The notes under the pieces were generated by a model. It was given only the letters and a program-made list of their open reading frames with translations, ran no database searches and was not told where the DNA came from. Below, in pieces: positions 47,601-62,600 of a stretch of 64,000 bases of DNA. Origin of the DNA: Volvox africanus (taxonomy: Eukaryota; Chlorophyta; Chlorophyceae; Chlamydomonadales; Volvocaceae); the NCBI GenBank assembly GCA_030268105.1, contig BSDZ01000042.1:295350-359349 (forward strand), given 5' to 3'. Within the stretch, counting starts at the first letter, position 1; the number at the start of each line of letters is the position of its first letter. A program made the position numbers and the translations under genes.

Positions 47601-50600
47601 AACATTAGGGTTAAGTATCGGTGCCGTACCTACTTCCCTCCCGATCTCACTCCCTCCCTCCAGTGTGCCCTCCTTTTCCCCCTTCTCCCCCCCCCCTCGT
47701 TGTCGGCGAGCTACACCAACGGAATTGAAACGGGTACGTCATTATACGGGATCGAGTCTGAATGGGAAAAGTGGTATGTAGATACCTTCGCGACTGCCAT
47801 CATGACAGCCACCATCGCCACCGCCCAATGTAGGTAGAAAGGGAGGGAGGGAGGGCGGGAGGGAGGGCGGGAGGGAGATTGGGTGGGCGGTCCGAAGGAC
47901 GGAGGGAGGGAGGGAGAGAGGCCACCATTCCCACCATCGCCACCGCCGCCACCACGGCCACATACACCGTCACCGCTACCGCCTTCACCACCGCCACCAC
48001 GGCGACCGACGCCAAGACCGCCAACACCGCCTCCATCGCCGCCGTACCGCCATGTCCGCCCCCACAGCCATCATGGCCACCAACGCTGTAAGTATCCTGG
48101 GGTATCTACGGGTAGTGCTCATTATTGGACCTTATACTGACATTTTTCGATTTGGCCTTTGCAGGCGGACACAACAGAGATACACCAATGAAATGAAAAC
48201 AGGTACGTAATAGTCCGGGATTTAGTCTCAATGGTGGCACCTGCATTTTGATACCTTGCTCAACTGAGGGATAACATTAGGGTTAAGTATCGGTGCCGTA
48301 CCTACTTCCCTCCCGATCTCACTCCCTCCCTCCCGTGTGCCCTCTCTTTCTCCCTCTCCCACCCCCGTTGTCGGCGAGCTACGCCAACGGAATTGAAACG
48401 GGTACGTCATTATACGGGATCAAGTCTGAATGGGAAAAATGGTATGTAGATATCTTCGCGACTGCCATCATGACAGCCACATGCACCGTCACCACGGCCA
48501 CATGCACCGTCACCGCTACCGCCTTCACCACCGCCACCACGGCGACCGACGCCAAGACCGCCAACATCGCCTCCATCGCCGCCGTACCGCCATGTCCGCC
48601 CCCACAGCCATCATGGCCACCAACGCTGTAAGTATCCTGGGGTATCTACGGGTAGTGCTCATTATTGGACCTTATACTGACATTTTTCGATTTGGCCTTT
48701 GCAGGCGGACACAACAGAGATACACCAATGAAATGAAAACAGGTACGTAATAGTCCGGGATTTAGTCTCAATGGTGGCACCTGCATTTTGATACCTTGCT
48801 CAACTGAGGGATAACATTAGGGTTAAGTATCGGTGCCGTACCTACTTCCCTCCCGATCTCACTCCCTCCCTCCAGTGTGCCCTCCTTTTCCCCCTTCTCC
48901 CCCCCCCTCGTTGTCGGCGAGCTACACCAACGGAATTGAAACGGGTACGTCATTATACGGGATCGAGTCTGAATGGGAAAAATGGTATGTAGATACCTTC
49001 GCGACTGCCATCATGACAGCCACCATCGCCACCGCCCAATGTAGGTAAAAAGGGAGGGAGGGAGGGCGGGAGGGAGGGCGGGAGGGAGATTGGGTGGGCG
49101 GTCCGAAGGACGGAGGGAGGGAGGGAGAGAGGCCACCATTCCCACCATCGCCACCGCCGCCACCACGGCCACATACACCGTCACCGCTACCGCCTTCACC
49201 ACCGCCACCACGGCGACCGACGCCAAGACCGCCAACACCGCCTCCATCGCCGCCGTACCGCCATGTCCGCCCCCACAGCCATCATGGCCACCAACGCTGT
49301 AAGTATCCTGGGGTATCTACGGGTAGTGCTCATTATTGGACCTTATACTGACATTTTTCGATTTGGCCTTTGCAGGCGGACACAACAGAGATACACCAAT
49401 GAAATGAAAACAGGTACGTAATAGTCCGGGATTTAGTCTCAATGGTGGCACCTGCATTTTGATACCTTGCTCAACTGAGGGATAACATTAGGGTTAAGTA
49501 TCGGTGCCGTACCTACTTCCCTCCCGATCTCACTCCCTCCCTCCCGTGTGCCCTCTCTTTCTCCCTCTCCCACCCCCGTTGTCGGCGAGCTACGCCAACG
49601 GAATTGAAACGGGTACGTCATTATACGGGATCGAGTCTGAATGGGAAAAATGGTATGTAGATACCTTCGCGACTGCCATCATGACAGCCACATGCACCGT
49701 CACCACGGCCACATGCACCGTCACCGCTACCGCCTTCACCACCGCCACCACGGCGACCGACGCCAAGACCGCCAACACCGCCTCCATCGCCGCCGTACCG
49801 CCATGTCCGCCCCCACAGCCATCATGGCCACCAACGCTGTAAGTATCCTGGGGTATCTACGGGTAGTGCTCATTATTGGACCTTATACTGACATTTTTCG
49901 ATTTGGCCTTTGCAGGCGGACACAACAGAGATACACCAATGAAATGAAAACAGGTACGTAATAGTCCGGGATTTAGTCTCAATGGTGGCACCTGCATTTT
50001 GATACCTTGCTCAACTGAGGGATAACATTAGGGTTAAGTATCGGTGCCGTACCTACTTCCCTCCCGATCTCACTCCCTCCCTCCAGTGTGCCCTCCTTTT
50101 CCCCCTTCTCCCCCCCCCCTCGTTGTCGGCGAGCTACACCAACGGAATTGAAACGGGTACGTCATTATACGGGATCGAGTCTGAATGGGAAAAATGGTTT
50201 GTAGATACCTTCGCGACTGCCATCATGACAGCCACATGCACCGTCACCACGGCCACATGCACCGTCACCGCTACCGCCTTCACCACCGCCACCACGGCGA
50301 CCGACGCCAAGACCGCCAACATCGCCTCCATCGCCGCCGTACCGCCATGTCCGCCCCCACAGCCATCATGGCCACCAACGCTGTAAGTATCCTGGGGTAT
50401 CTACGGGTAGTGCTCATTATTGGACCTTATACTGACATTTTTCGATTTGGCCTTTGCAGGCGGACACAACAGAGATACACCAATGAAATGAAAACAGGTA
50501 CGTAATAGTCCGGGATTTAGTCTCAATGGTGGCACCTGCATTTTGATACCTTCCTCAACTGAGGGATAACATTAGGGTTAAGTATCGGTGCCGTACCTAC

Positions 50601-53600
50601 TTCCCTCCCGATCTCACTCCCTCCCTCCCGTGTGCCCTCTCTTTCTCCCTCTCCCACCCCCGTTGTCGGCGAGCTACGCCAACGGAATTGAAACGGGTAC
50701 GTCATTATACGGGATCAAGTCTGAATGGGAAAAATGGTATGTAGATATCTTCGCGACTGCCATCATGACAGCCACATGCACCGTCACCACGGCCACATGC
50801 ACCGTCACCGCTACCGCCTTCACCACCGCCACCACGGCGACCGACGCCAAGACCGCCAACATCGCCTCCATCGCCGCCGTACCGCCATGTCCGCCCCCAC
50901 AGCCATCATGGCCACCAACGCTGTAAGTATCCTGGGGTATCTACGGGTAGTGCTCATTATTGGACCTTATACTGACATTTTTCGATTTGGCCTTTGCAGG
51001 CCGACACAACAGAGATACACCAATGAAATGAAAACAGGTACGTAATAGTCCGGGATTTAGTCTCAATGGTGGCACCTGCATTTTGATACCTTGCTCAACT
51101 GAGGGATAACATTAGGGTTAAGTATCGGTGCCGTACCTACTTCCCTCCCGATCTCACTCCCTCCCTCCAGTGTGCCCTCCTTTTCCCCCTTCTCCCCCCC
51201 CCTCGTTGTCGGCGAGCTACACCAACGGAATTGAAACGGGTACGTCATTATACGGGATCGAGTCTGAATGGGAAAAATGGTATGTAGATACCTTCGCGAC
51301 TGCCATCATGACAGCCACCATCGCCACCGCCCAATGTAGGTAAAAAGGGAGGGAGGGAGGGCGGGAGGGAGGGCGGGAGGGAGATTGGGTGGGCGGTCCG
51401 AAGGACGGAGGGAGGGAGGGAGAGAGGCCACCATTCCCACCATCGCCACCGCCGCCACCACGGCCACATACACCGTCACCGCTACCGCCTTCACCACCGC
51501 CACCACGGCGACCGACGCCAAGACCGCCAACACCGCCTCCATCGCCGCCGTACCGCCATGTCCGCCCCCACAGCCATCATGGCCACCAACGCTGTAAGTA
51601 TCCTGGGGTATCTACGGGTAGTGCTCATTATTGGACCTTATACTGACATTTTTCGATTTGGCCTTTGCAGGCGGACACAACAGAGATACACCAATGAAAT
51701 GAAAACAGGTACGTAATAGTCCGGGATTTAGTCTCAATGGTGGCACCTGCATTTTGATACCTTGCTCAACTGAGGGATAACATTAGGGTTAAGTATCGGT
51801 GCCGTACCTACTTCCCTCCCGATCTCACTCCCTCCCTCCCGTGTGCCCTCTCTTTCTCCCTCTCCCACCCCCGTTGTCGGCGAGCTACGCCAACGGAATT
51901 GAAACGGGTACGTCATTATACGGGATCGAGTCTGAATGGGAAAAATGGTATGTAGATACCTTCGCGACTGCCATCATGACAGCCACATGCACCGTCACCA
52001 CGGCCACATGCACCGTCACCGCTACCGCCTTCACCACCGCCACCACGGCGACCGACGCCAAGACCGCCAACACCGCCTCCATCGCCGCCGTACCGCCATG
52101 TCCGCCCCCACAGCCATCATGGCCACCAACGCTGTAAGTATCCTGGGGTATCTACGGGTAGTGCTCATTATTGGACCTTATACTGACATTTTTCGATTTG
52201 GCCTTTGCAGGCGGACACAACAGAGATACACCAATGAAATGAAAACAGGTACGTAATAGTCCGGGATTTAGTCTCAATGGTGGCACCTGCATTTTGATAC
52301 CTTGCTCAACTGAGGGATAACATTAGGGTTAAGTATCGGTGCCGTACCTACTTCCCTCCCGATCTCACTCCCTCCCTCCAGTGTGCCCTCCTTTTCCCCC
52401 TTCTCCCCCCCCCCTCGTTGTCGGCGAGCTACACCAACGGAATTGAAACGGGTACGTCATTATACGGGATCGAGTCTGAATGGGAAAAATGGTTTGTAGA
52501 TACCTTCGCGACTGCCATCATGACAGCCACATGCACCGTCACCACGGCCACATGCACCGTCACCGCTACCGCCTTCACCACCGCCACCACGGCGACCGAC
52601 GCCAAGACCGCCAACATCGCCTCCATCGCCGCCGTACCGCCATGTCCGCCCCCACAGCCATCATGGCCACCAACGCTGTAAGTATCCTGGGGTATCTACG
52701 GGTAGTGCTCATTATTGGACCTTATACTGACATTTTTCGATTTGGCCTTTGCAGGCGGACACAACAGAGATACACCAATGAAATGAAAACAGGTACGTAA
52801 TAGTCCGGGATTTAGTCTCAATGGTGGCACCTGCATTTTGATACCTTCCTCAACTGAGGGATAACATTAGGGTTAAGTATCGGTGCCGTACCTACTTCCC
52901 TCCCGATCTCACTCCCTCCCTCCAGTGTGCCCTCCTTTTCCCCCTTCTCCCCCCCCCCTCGTTGTCGGCGAGCTACACCAACGGAATTGAAACGGGTACG
53001 TCATTATACGGGATCGAGTCTGAATGGGAAAAATGGTATGTAGATACCTTCGCGACTGCCATCATGACAGCCACCATCGCCACCGCCCAATGTAGGTAGA
53101 AAGGGCGGGAGGGAGGGCGGGAGGTAGATTGGGTGGGCGGTCCGAAGGACGGAGGGAGGGAGGGAGAGAGGCCACCATTCCCACCATCGCCACCGCCGCC
53201 ACCACGGCCACATGCACCGTCACCGCTACCGCCTTCACCACCGCCACCACGGCGACCGACGCCAAGACCGCCAACACCGCCTCCATCGCCGCCGTACCGC
53301 CATGTCCGCCCCCACAGCCATCATGGCCACCAACGCTGTAAGTATCCTGGGGTATCTACGGGTAGTGCTCATTATTGGACCTTATACTGACATTTTTCGA
53401 TTTGGCCTTTGCAGGCGGACACAACAGAGATACACCAATGAAATGAAAACAGGTACGTAATAGTCCGGGATTTAGTCTCAATGGTGGCACCTGCATTTTG
53501 ATACCTTGCTCAACTGAGGGATAACATTAGGGTTAAGTATCGGTGCCGTACCTACTTCCCTCCCGATCTCACTCCCTCCCTCCAGTGTGCCCTCCTTTTC

Positions 53601-56600
53601 CCCCTTCTCCCCCCCCCCTCGTTGTCGGCGAGCTACACCAACGGAATTGAAACGGGTACGTCATTATACGGGATCGAGTCTGAATGGGAAAAATGGTATG
53701 TAGATACCTTCGCGACTGCCATCATGACAGCCACCATCGCCACCGCCCAATGTAGGTAGAAAGGGAGGGAGGGAGGGCGGGAGGGAGATTGGGTGGGCGG
53801 TCCGAAGGAGGGAGGGAAGGAGGGAGAGAGGCCACCATTCCCACCATCGCCACCGCCGCCACCACGGCCACATGCACCGTCACCGCTACCGCCTTCACCA
53901 CCGCCACCACGGCGACCGACGCCAAGACCGCCAACACCGCCTCCATCGCCGCCGTACCGCCATGTCCGCCCCCACAGCCATCATGGCCACCAACGCTGTA
54001 AGTATCCTGGGGTATCTACGGGTAGTGCTCATTATTGGACCTTATACTGACATTTTTCGATTTGGCCTTTGCAGGCGGACACAACAGAGATACACCAATG
54101 AAATGAAAACAGGTACGTAATAGTCCGGGATTTAGTCTCAATGGTGGCACCTGCATTTTGATACCTTGCTCAACTGAGGGATAACATTAGGGTTAAGTAT
54201 CGGTGCCGTACCTACTTCCCTCCCGATCTCACTCCCTCCCTCCAGTGTGCCCTCCTTTTCCCCCTTCTCCCCCCCCCCTCGTTGTCGGCGAGCTACACCA
54301 ACGGAATTGAAACGGGTACGTCATTATACGGGATCGAGTCTGAATGGGAAAAATGGTATGTAGATACCTTCGCGACTGCCATCATGACAGCCACCATCGC
54401 CACCGCCCAATGTAGGTAGAAAGGGCGGGAGGGAGGGCGGGAGGGAGATTGGGTGGGCGGTCCGAAGGACGGAGGGAGGGAGGGAGAGAGGCCACCATTC
54501 CCACCATCGCCACCGCCGCCACCACGGTTACATGCACCGTCACCGCTACCGCCTTCACCACCGCCACCACGGCGACCGACGCCAAGACCGCCAACACCGC
54601 CTCCATCGCCGCCGTACCGCCATGTCCGCCCCCACAGCCATCATGGCCACCAACGCTGTAAGTATCCTGGGGTATCTACGGGTAGTGCTCATTATTGGAC
54701 CTTATACTGACATTTTTCGATTTGGCCTTTGCAGGCGGACACAACAGAGATACACCAATGAAATGAAAACAGGTACGTAATAGTCCGGGATTTAGTCTCA
54801 ATGGTGGCACCTGCATTTTGATACCTTGCTCAACTGAGGGATAACATTAGGGTTAAGTATCGGTGCCGTACCTACTTCCCTCCCGATCTCACTCCCTCCC
54901 TCCAGTGTGCCCTCCTTTTCCCCCTTCTCCCCCCCCCCTCGTTGTCGGCGAGCTACACCAACGGAATTGAAACGGGTACGTCATTATACGGGATCGAGTC
55001 TGAATGGGAAAAATGGTATGTAGATACCTTCGCGACTGCCATCATGACAGCCACCATCGCCACCGCCCAATGTAGGTAGAAAGGGCGGGAGGGAGGGCGG
55101 GAGGGAGATTGGGTGGGCGGTCCGAAGGAGGGAGGGAAGGAGGGAGAGAGGCCACCATTCCCACCATCGCCACCGCCGCCACCACGGCCACATGCACCGT
55201 CACCGCTACCGCCTTCACCACCGCCACCACGGCGACCGACGCCAAGACCGCCAACACCGCCTCCATCGCCGCCGTACCGCCATGTCCGCCCCCACAGCCA
55301 TCATGGCCACCAACGCTGTAAGTATCCTGGGGTATCTACGGGTAGTGCTCATTATTGGACCTTATACTGACATTTTTCGATTTGGCCTTTGCAGGCGGAC
55401 ACAACAGAGATACACCAATGAAATGAAAACAGGTACGTAATAGTCCGGGATTTAGTCTCAATGGTGGCACCTGCATTTTGATACCTTGCTCAACTGAGGG
55501 ATAACATTAGGGTTAAGTATCGGTGCCGTACCTACTTCCCTCCCGATCTCACTCCCTCCCTCCAGTGTGCCCTCCTTTTCCCCCTTCTCCCCCCCCCCTC
55601 GTTGTCGGCGAGCTACACCAACGGAATTGAAACGGGTACGTCATTATACGGGATCGAGTCTGAATGGGAAAAATGGTTTGTAGATACCTTCGCGACTGCC
55701 ATCATGACAGCCACATGCACCGTCACCACGGCCACATGCACCGTCACCGCTACCGCCTTCACCACCGCCACCACGGCGACCGACGCCAAGACCGCCAACA
55801 TCGCCTCCATCGCCGCCGTACCGCCATGTCCGCCCCCACAGCCATCATGGCCACCAACGCTGTAAGTATCCTGGGGTATCTACGGGTAGTGCTCATTATT
55901 GGACCTTATACTGACATTTTTCGATTTGGCCTTTGCAGGCGGACACAACAGAGATACACCAATGAAATGAAAACAGGTACGTAATAGTCCGGGATTTAGT
56001 CTCAATGGTGGCACCTGCATTTTGATACCTTCCTCAACTGAGGGATAACATTAGGGTTAAGTATCGGTGCCGTACCTACTTCCCTCCCGATCTCACTCCC
56101 TCCCTCCAGTGTGCCCTCCTTTTCCCCCTTCTCCCCCCCCCCTCGTTGTCGGCGAGCTACACCAACGGAATTGAAACGGGTACGTCATTATACGGGATCG
56201 AGTCTGAATGGGAAAAATGGTATGTAGATACCTTCGCGACTGCCATCATGACAGCCACCATCGCCACCGCCCAATGTAGGTAGAAAGGGCGGGAGGGAGG
56301 GCGGGAGGGAGATTGGGTGGGCGGTCCGAAGGACGGAGGGAGGGAGGGAGAGAGGCCACCATTCCCACCATCGCCACCGCCGCCACCACGGCCACATGCA
56401 CCGTCACCGCTACCGCCTTCACCACCGCCACCACGGCGACCGACGCCAAGACCGCCAACACCGCCTCCATCGCCGCCGTACCGCCATGTCCGCCCCCACA
56501 GCCATCATGGCCACCAACGCTGTAAGTATCCTGGGGTATCTACGGGTAGTGCTCATTATTGGACCTTATACTGACATTTTTCGATTTGGCCTTTGCAGGC

Positions 56601-59600
56601 GGACACAACAGAGATACACCAATGAAATGAAAACAGGTACGTAATAGTCCGGGATTTAGTCTCAATGGTGGCACCTGCATTTTGATACCTTGCTCAACTG
56701 AGGGATAACATTAGGGTTAAGTATCGGTGCCGTACCTACTTCCCTCCCGATCTCACTCCCTCCCTCCAGTGTGCCCTCCTTTTCCCCCTTCTCCCCCCCC
56801 CTCGTTGTCGGCGAGCTACACCAACGGAATTGAAACGGGTACGTCATTATACGGGATCGAGTCTGAATGGGAAAAATGGTATGTAGATACCTTCGCGACT
56901 GCCATCATGACAGCCACCATCGCCACCGCCCAATGTAGGTAGAAAGGGCGGGAGGGAGGGCGGGAGGGAGATTGGGTGGGCGGTCCGAAGGAGGGAGGGA
57001 AGGAGGGAGAGAGGCCACCATTCCCACCATCGCCACCGCCGCCACCACGGCCACATGCACCGTCACCGCTACCGCCTTCACCACCGCCACCACGGCGACC
57101 GACGCCAAGACCGCCAACACCGCCTCCATCGCCGCCGTACCGCCATGTCCGCCCCCACAGCCATCATGGCCACCAACGCTGTAAGTATCCTGGGGTATCT
57201 ACGGGTAGTGCTCATTATTGGACCTTATACTGACATTTTTCGATTTGGCCTTTGCAGGCGGACACAACAGAGATACACCAATGAAATGAAAACAGGTACG
57301 TAATAGTCCGGGATTTAGTCTCAATGGTGGCACCTGCATTTTGATACCTTGCTCAACTGAGGGATAACATTAGGGTTAAGTATCGGTGCCGTACCTACTT
57401 CCCTCCCGATCTCACTCCCTCCCTCCAGTGTGCCCTCCTTTTCCCCCTTCTCCCCCCCCCTCGTTGTCGGCGAGCTACGCCAACGGAATTGAAACGGGTA
57501 CGTCATTATACGGGATCGAGTCTGAATGGGAAAAATTGGTATGTAGATACCTTCGCGACTGCCATCATGACAGCCACATGCACCGTCACCACGGCCACAT
57601 GCACCGTCACCGCTACCGCCTTCACCACCGCCACCACGGCGACCGACGCCAAGACCGCCAACATCGCCTCCATCGCCGCCGTACCGCCATGTCCGCCCCC
57701 ACAGCCATCATGGCCACCAACGCTGTAAGTATCCTGGGGTATCTACGGGTAGTGCTCATTATTGGACCTTATACTGACATTTTTCGATTTGGCCTTTGCA
57801 GGCGGACACAACAGAGATACACCAATGAAATGAAAACAGGTACGTAATAGTCCGGGATTTAGTCTCAATGGTGGCACCTGCATTTTGATACCTTGCTCAA
57901 CTGAGGGATAACATTAGGGTTAAGTATCGGTGCCGTACCTACTTCCCTCCCGATCTCACTCCCTCCCTCCAGTGTGCCCTCCTTTTCCCCCTTCTCCCCC
58001 CCCCCTCGTTGTCGGCGAGCTACACCAACGGAATTGAAACGGGTACGTCATTATACGGGATCGAGTCTGAATGGGAAAAATGGTTTGTAGATACCTTCGC
58101 GACTGCCATCATGACAGCCACATGCACCGTCACCACGGCCACATGCACCGTCACCGCTACCGCCTTCACCACCGCCACCACGGCGACCGACGCCAAGACC
58201 GCCAACATCGCCTCCATCGCCGCCGTACCGCCATGTCCGCCCCCACAGCCATCATGGCCACCAACGCTGTAAGTATCCTGGGGTATCTACGGGTAGTGCT
58301 CATTATTGGACCTTATACTGACATTTTTCGATTTGGCCTTTGCAGGCGGACACAACAGAGATACACCAATGAAATGAAAACAGGTACGTAATAGTCCGGG
58401 ATTTAGTCTCAATGGTGGCACCTGCATTTTGATACCTTCCTCAACTGAGGGATAACATTAGGGTTAAGTATCGGTGCCGTACCTACTTCCCTCCCGATCT
58501 CACTCCCTCCCTCCAGTGTGCCCTCCTTTTCCCCCTTCTCCCCCCCCCCTCGTTGTCGGCGAGCTACACCAACGGAATTGAAACGGGTACGTCATTATAC
58601 GGGATCGAGTCTGAATGGGAAAAATGGTATGTAGATACCTTCGCGACTGCCATCATGACAGCCACCATCGCCACCGCCCAATGTAGGTAGAAAGGGCGGG
58701 AGGGAGGGCGGGAGGGAGATTGGGTGGGCGGTCCGAAGGACGGAGGGAGGGAGGGAGAGAGGCCACCATTCCCACCATCGCCACCGCCGCCACCACGGCC
58801 ACATGCACCGTCACCGCTACCGCCTTCACCACCGCCACCACGGCGACCGACGCCAAGACCGCCAACACCGCCTCCATCGCCGCCGTACCGCCATGTCCGC
58901 CCCCACAGCCATCATGGCCACCAACGCTGTAAGTATCCTGGGGTATCTACGGGTAGTGCTCATTATTGGACCTTATACTGACATTTTTCGATTTGGCCTT
59001 TGCAGGCGGACACAACAGAGATACACCAATGAAATGAAAACAGGTACGTAATAGTCCGGGATTTAGTCTCAATGGTGGCACCTGCATTTTGATACCTTCC
59101 TCAACTGAGGGATAACATTAGGGTTAAGTATCGGTGCCGTACCTACTTCCCTCCCGATCTCACTCCCTCCCTCCAGTGTGCCCTCCTTTTCCCCCTTCTC
59201 CCCCCCCCCTCGTTGTCGGCGAGCTACACCAACGGAATTGAAACGGGTACGTCATTATACGGGATCGAGTCTGAATGGGAAAAATGGTATGTAGATACCT
59301 TCGCGACTGCCATCATGACAGCCACCATCGCCACCGCCCAATGTAGGTAGAAAGGGCGGGAGGGAGGGCGGGAGGGAGATTGGGTGGGCGGTCCGAAGGA
59401 CGGAGGGAGGGAGGGAGAGAGGCCACCATTCCCACCATCGCCACCGCCGCCACCACGGCCACATGCACCGTCACCGCTACCGCCTTCACCACCGCCACCA
59501 CGGCGACCGACGCCAAGACCGCCAACACCGCCTCCATCGCCGCCGTACCGCCATGTCCGCCCCCACAGCCATCATGGCCACCAACGCTGTAAGTATCCTG

Positions 59601-62600
59601 GGGTATCTACGGGTAGTGCTCATTATTGGACCTTATACTGACATTTTTCGATTTGGCCTTTGCAGGCGGACACAACAGAGATACACCAATGAAATGAAAA
59701 CAGGTACGTAATAGTCCGGGATTTAGTCTCAATGGTGGCACCTGCATTTTGATACCTTCCTCAACTGAGGGATAACATTAGGGTTAAGTATCGGTGCCGT
59801 ACCTACTTCCCTCCCGATCTCACTCCCTCCCTCCAGTGTGCCCTCCTTTTCCCCCTTCTCCCCCCCCCCTCGTTGTCGGCGAGCTACACCAACGGAATTG
59901 AAACGGGTACGTCATTATACGGGATCGAGTCTGAATGGGAAAAATGGTATGTAGATACCTTCGCGACTGCCATCATGACAGCCACCATCGCCACCGCCCA
60001 ATGTAGGTAGAAAGGGCGGGAGGGAGGGCGGGAGGGAGATTGGGTGGGCGGTCCGAAGGACGGAGGGAGGGAGGGAGAGAGGCCACCATTCCCACCATCG
60101 CCACCGCCGCCACCACGGCCACATGCACCGTCACCGCTACCGCCTTCACCACCGCCACCACGGCGACCGACGCCAAGACCGCCAACACCGCCTCCATCGC
60201 CGCCGTACCGCCATGTCCGCCCCCACAGCCATCATGGCCACCAACGCTGTAAGTATCCTGGGGTATCTACGGGTAGTGCTCATTATTGGACCTTATACTG
60301 ACATTTTTCGATTTGGCCTTTGCAGGCGGACACAACAGAGATACACCAATGAAATGAAAACAGGTACGTAATAGTCCGGGATTTAGTCTCAATGGTGGCA
60401 CCTGCATTTTGATACCTTGCTCAACTGAGGGATAACATTAGGGTTAAGTATCGGTGCCGTACCTACTTCCCTCCCGATCTCACTCCCTCCCTCCAGTGTG
60501 CCCTCCTTTTCCCCCTTCTCCCCCCCCCCTCGTTGTCGGCGAGCTACACCAACGGAATTGAAACGGGTACGTCATTATACGGGATCGAGTCTGAATGGGA
60601 AAAATGGTATGTAGATACCTTCGCGACTGCCATCATGACAGCCACCATCGCCACCGCCCAATGTAGGTAGAAAGGGCGGGAGGGAGGGCGGGAGGGAGAT
60701 TGGGTGGGCGGTCCGAAGGAGGGAGGGAAGGAGGGAGAGAGGCCACCATTCCCACCATCGCCACCGCCGCCACCACGGCCACATGCACCGTCACCGCTAC
60801 CGCCTTCACCACCGCCACCACGGCGACCGACGCCAAGACCGCCAACACCGCCTCCATCGCCGCCGTACCGCCATGTCCGCCCCCACAGCCATCATGGCCA
60901 CCAACGCTGTAAGTATCCTGGGGTATCTACGGGTAGTGCTCATTATTGGACCTTATACTGACATTTTTCGATTTGGCCTTTGCAGGCGGACACAACAGAG
61001 ATACACCAATGAAATGAAAACAGGTACGTAATAGTCCGGGATTTAGTCTCAATGGTGGCACCTGCATTTTGATACCTTGCTCAACTGAGGGATAACATTA
61101 GGGTTAAGTATCGGTGCCGTACCTACTTCCCTCCCGATCTCACTCCCTCCCTCCAGTGTGCCCTCCTTTTCCCCCTTCTCCCCCCCCCTCGTTGTCGGCG
61201 AGCTACGCCAACGGAATTGAAACGGGTACGTCATTATACGGGATCGAGTCTGAATGGGAAAAATTGGTATGTAGATACCTTCGCGACTGCCATCATGACA
61301 GCCACATGCACCGTCACCACGGCCACATGCACCGTCACCGCTACCGCCTTCACCACCGCCACCACGGCGACCGACGCCAAGACCGCCAACATCGCCTCCA
61401 TCGCCGCCGTACCGCCATGTCCGCCCCCACAGCCATCATGGCCACCAACGCTGTAAGTATCCTGGGGTATCTACGGGTAGTGCTCATTATTGGACCTTAT
61501 ACTGACATTTTTCGATTTGGCCTTTGCAGGCGGACACAACAGAGATACACCAATGAAATGAAAACAGGTACGTAATAGTCCGGGATTTAGTCTCAATGGT
61601 GGCACCTGCATTTTGATACCTTGCTCAACTGAGGGATAACATTAGGGTTAAGTATCGGTGCCGTACCTACTTCCCTCCCGATCTCACTCCCTCCCTCCAG
61701 TGTGCCCTCCTTTTCCCCCTTCTCCCCCCCCCTCGTTGTCGGCGAGCTACACCAACGGAATTGAAACGGGTACGTCATTATACGGGATCGAGTCTGAATG
61801 GGAAAAATGGTATGTAGATACCTTCGCGACTGCCATCATGACAGCCACATGCACCGTCACCACGGCCACATGCACCGTCACCGCTACCGCCTTCACCACC
61901 GCCACCACGGCGACCGACGCCAAGACCGCCAACATCGCCTCCATCGCCGCCGTACCGCCATGTCCGCCCCCACAGCCATCATGGCCACCAACGCTGTAAG
62001 TATCCTGGGGTATCTACGGGTAGTGCTCATTATTGGACCTTATACTGACATTTTTCGATTTGGCCTTTGCAGGCGGACACAACAGAGATACACCAATGAA
62101 ATGAAAACAGGTACGTAATAGTCCGGGATTTAGTCTCAATGGTGGCACCTGCATTTTGATACCTTGCTCAACTGAGGGATAACATTAGGGTTAAGTATCG
62201 GTGCCGTACCTACTTCCCTCCCGATCTCACTCCCTCCCTCCAGTGTGCCCTCCTTTTCCCCCTTCTCCCCCCCCCCTCGTTGTCGGCGAGCTACACCAAC
62301 GGAATTGAAACGGGTACGTCATTATACGGGATCGAGTCTGAATGGGAAAAATGGTATGTAGATACCTTCGCGACTGCCATCATGACAGCCACCATCGCCA
62401 CCGCCCAATGTAGGTAGAAAGGGAGGGAGGGAGGGCGGGAGGGAGATTGGGTGGGCGGTCCGAAGGAGGGAGGGAAGGAGGGAGAGAGGCCACCATTCCC
62501 ACCATCGCCACCGCCGCCACCACGGCCACATGCACCGTCACCGCTACCGCCTTCACCACCGCCACCACGGCGACCGACGCCAAGACCGCCAACACCGCCT

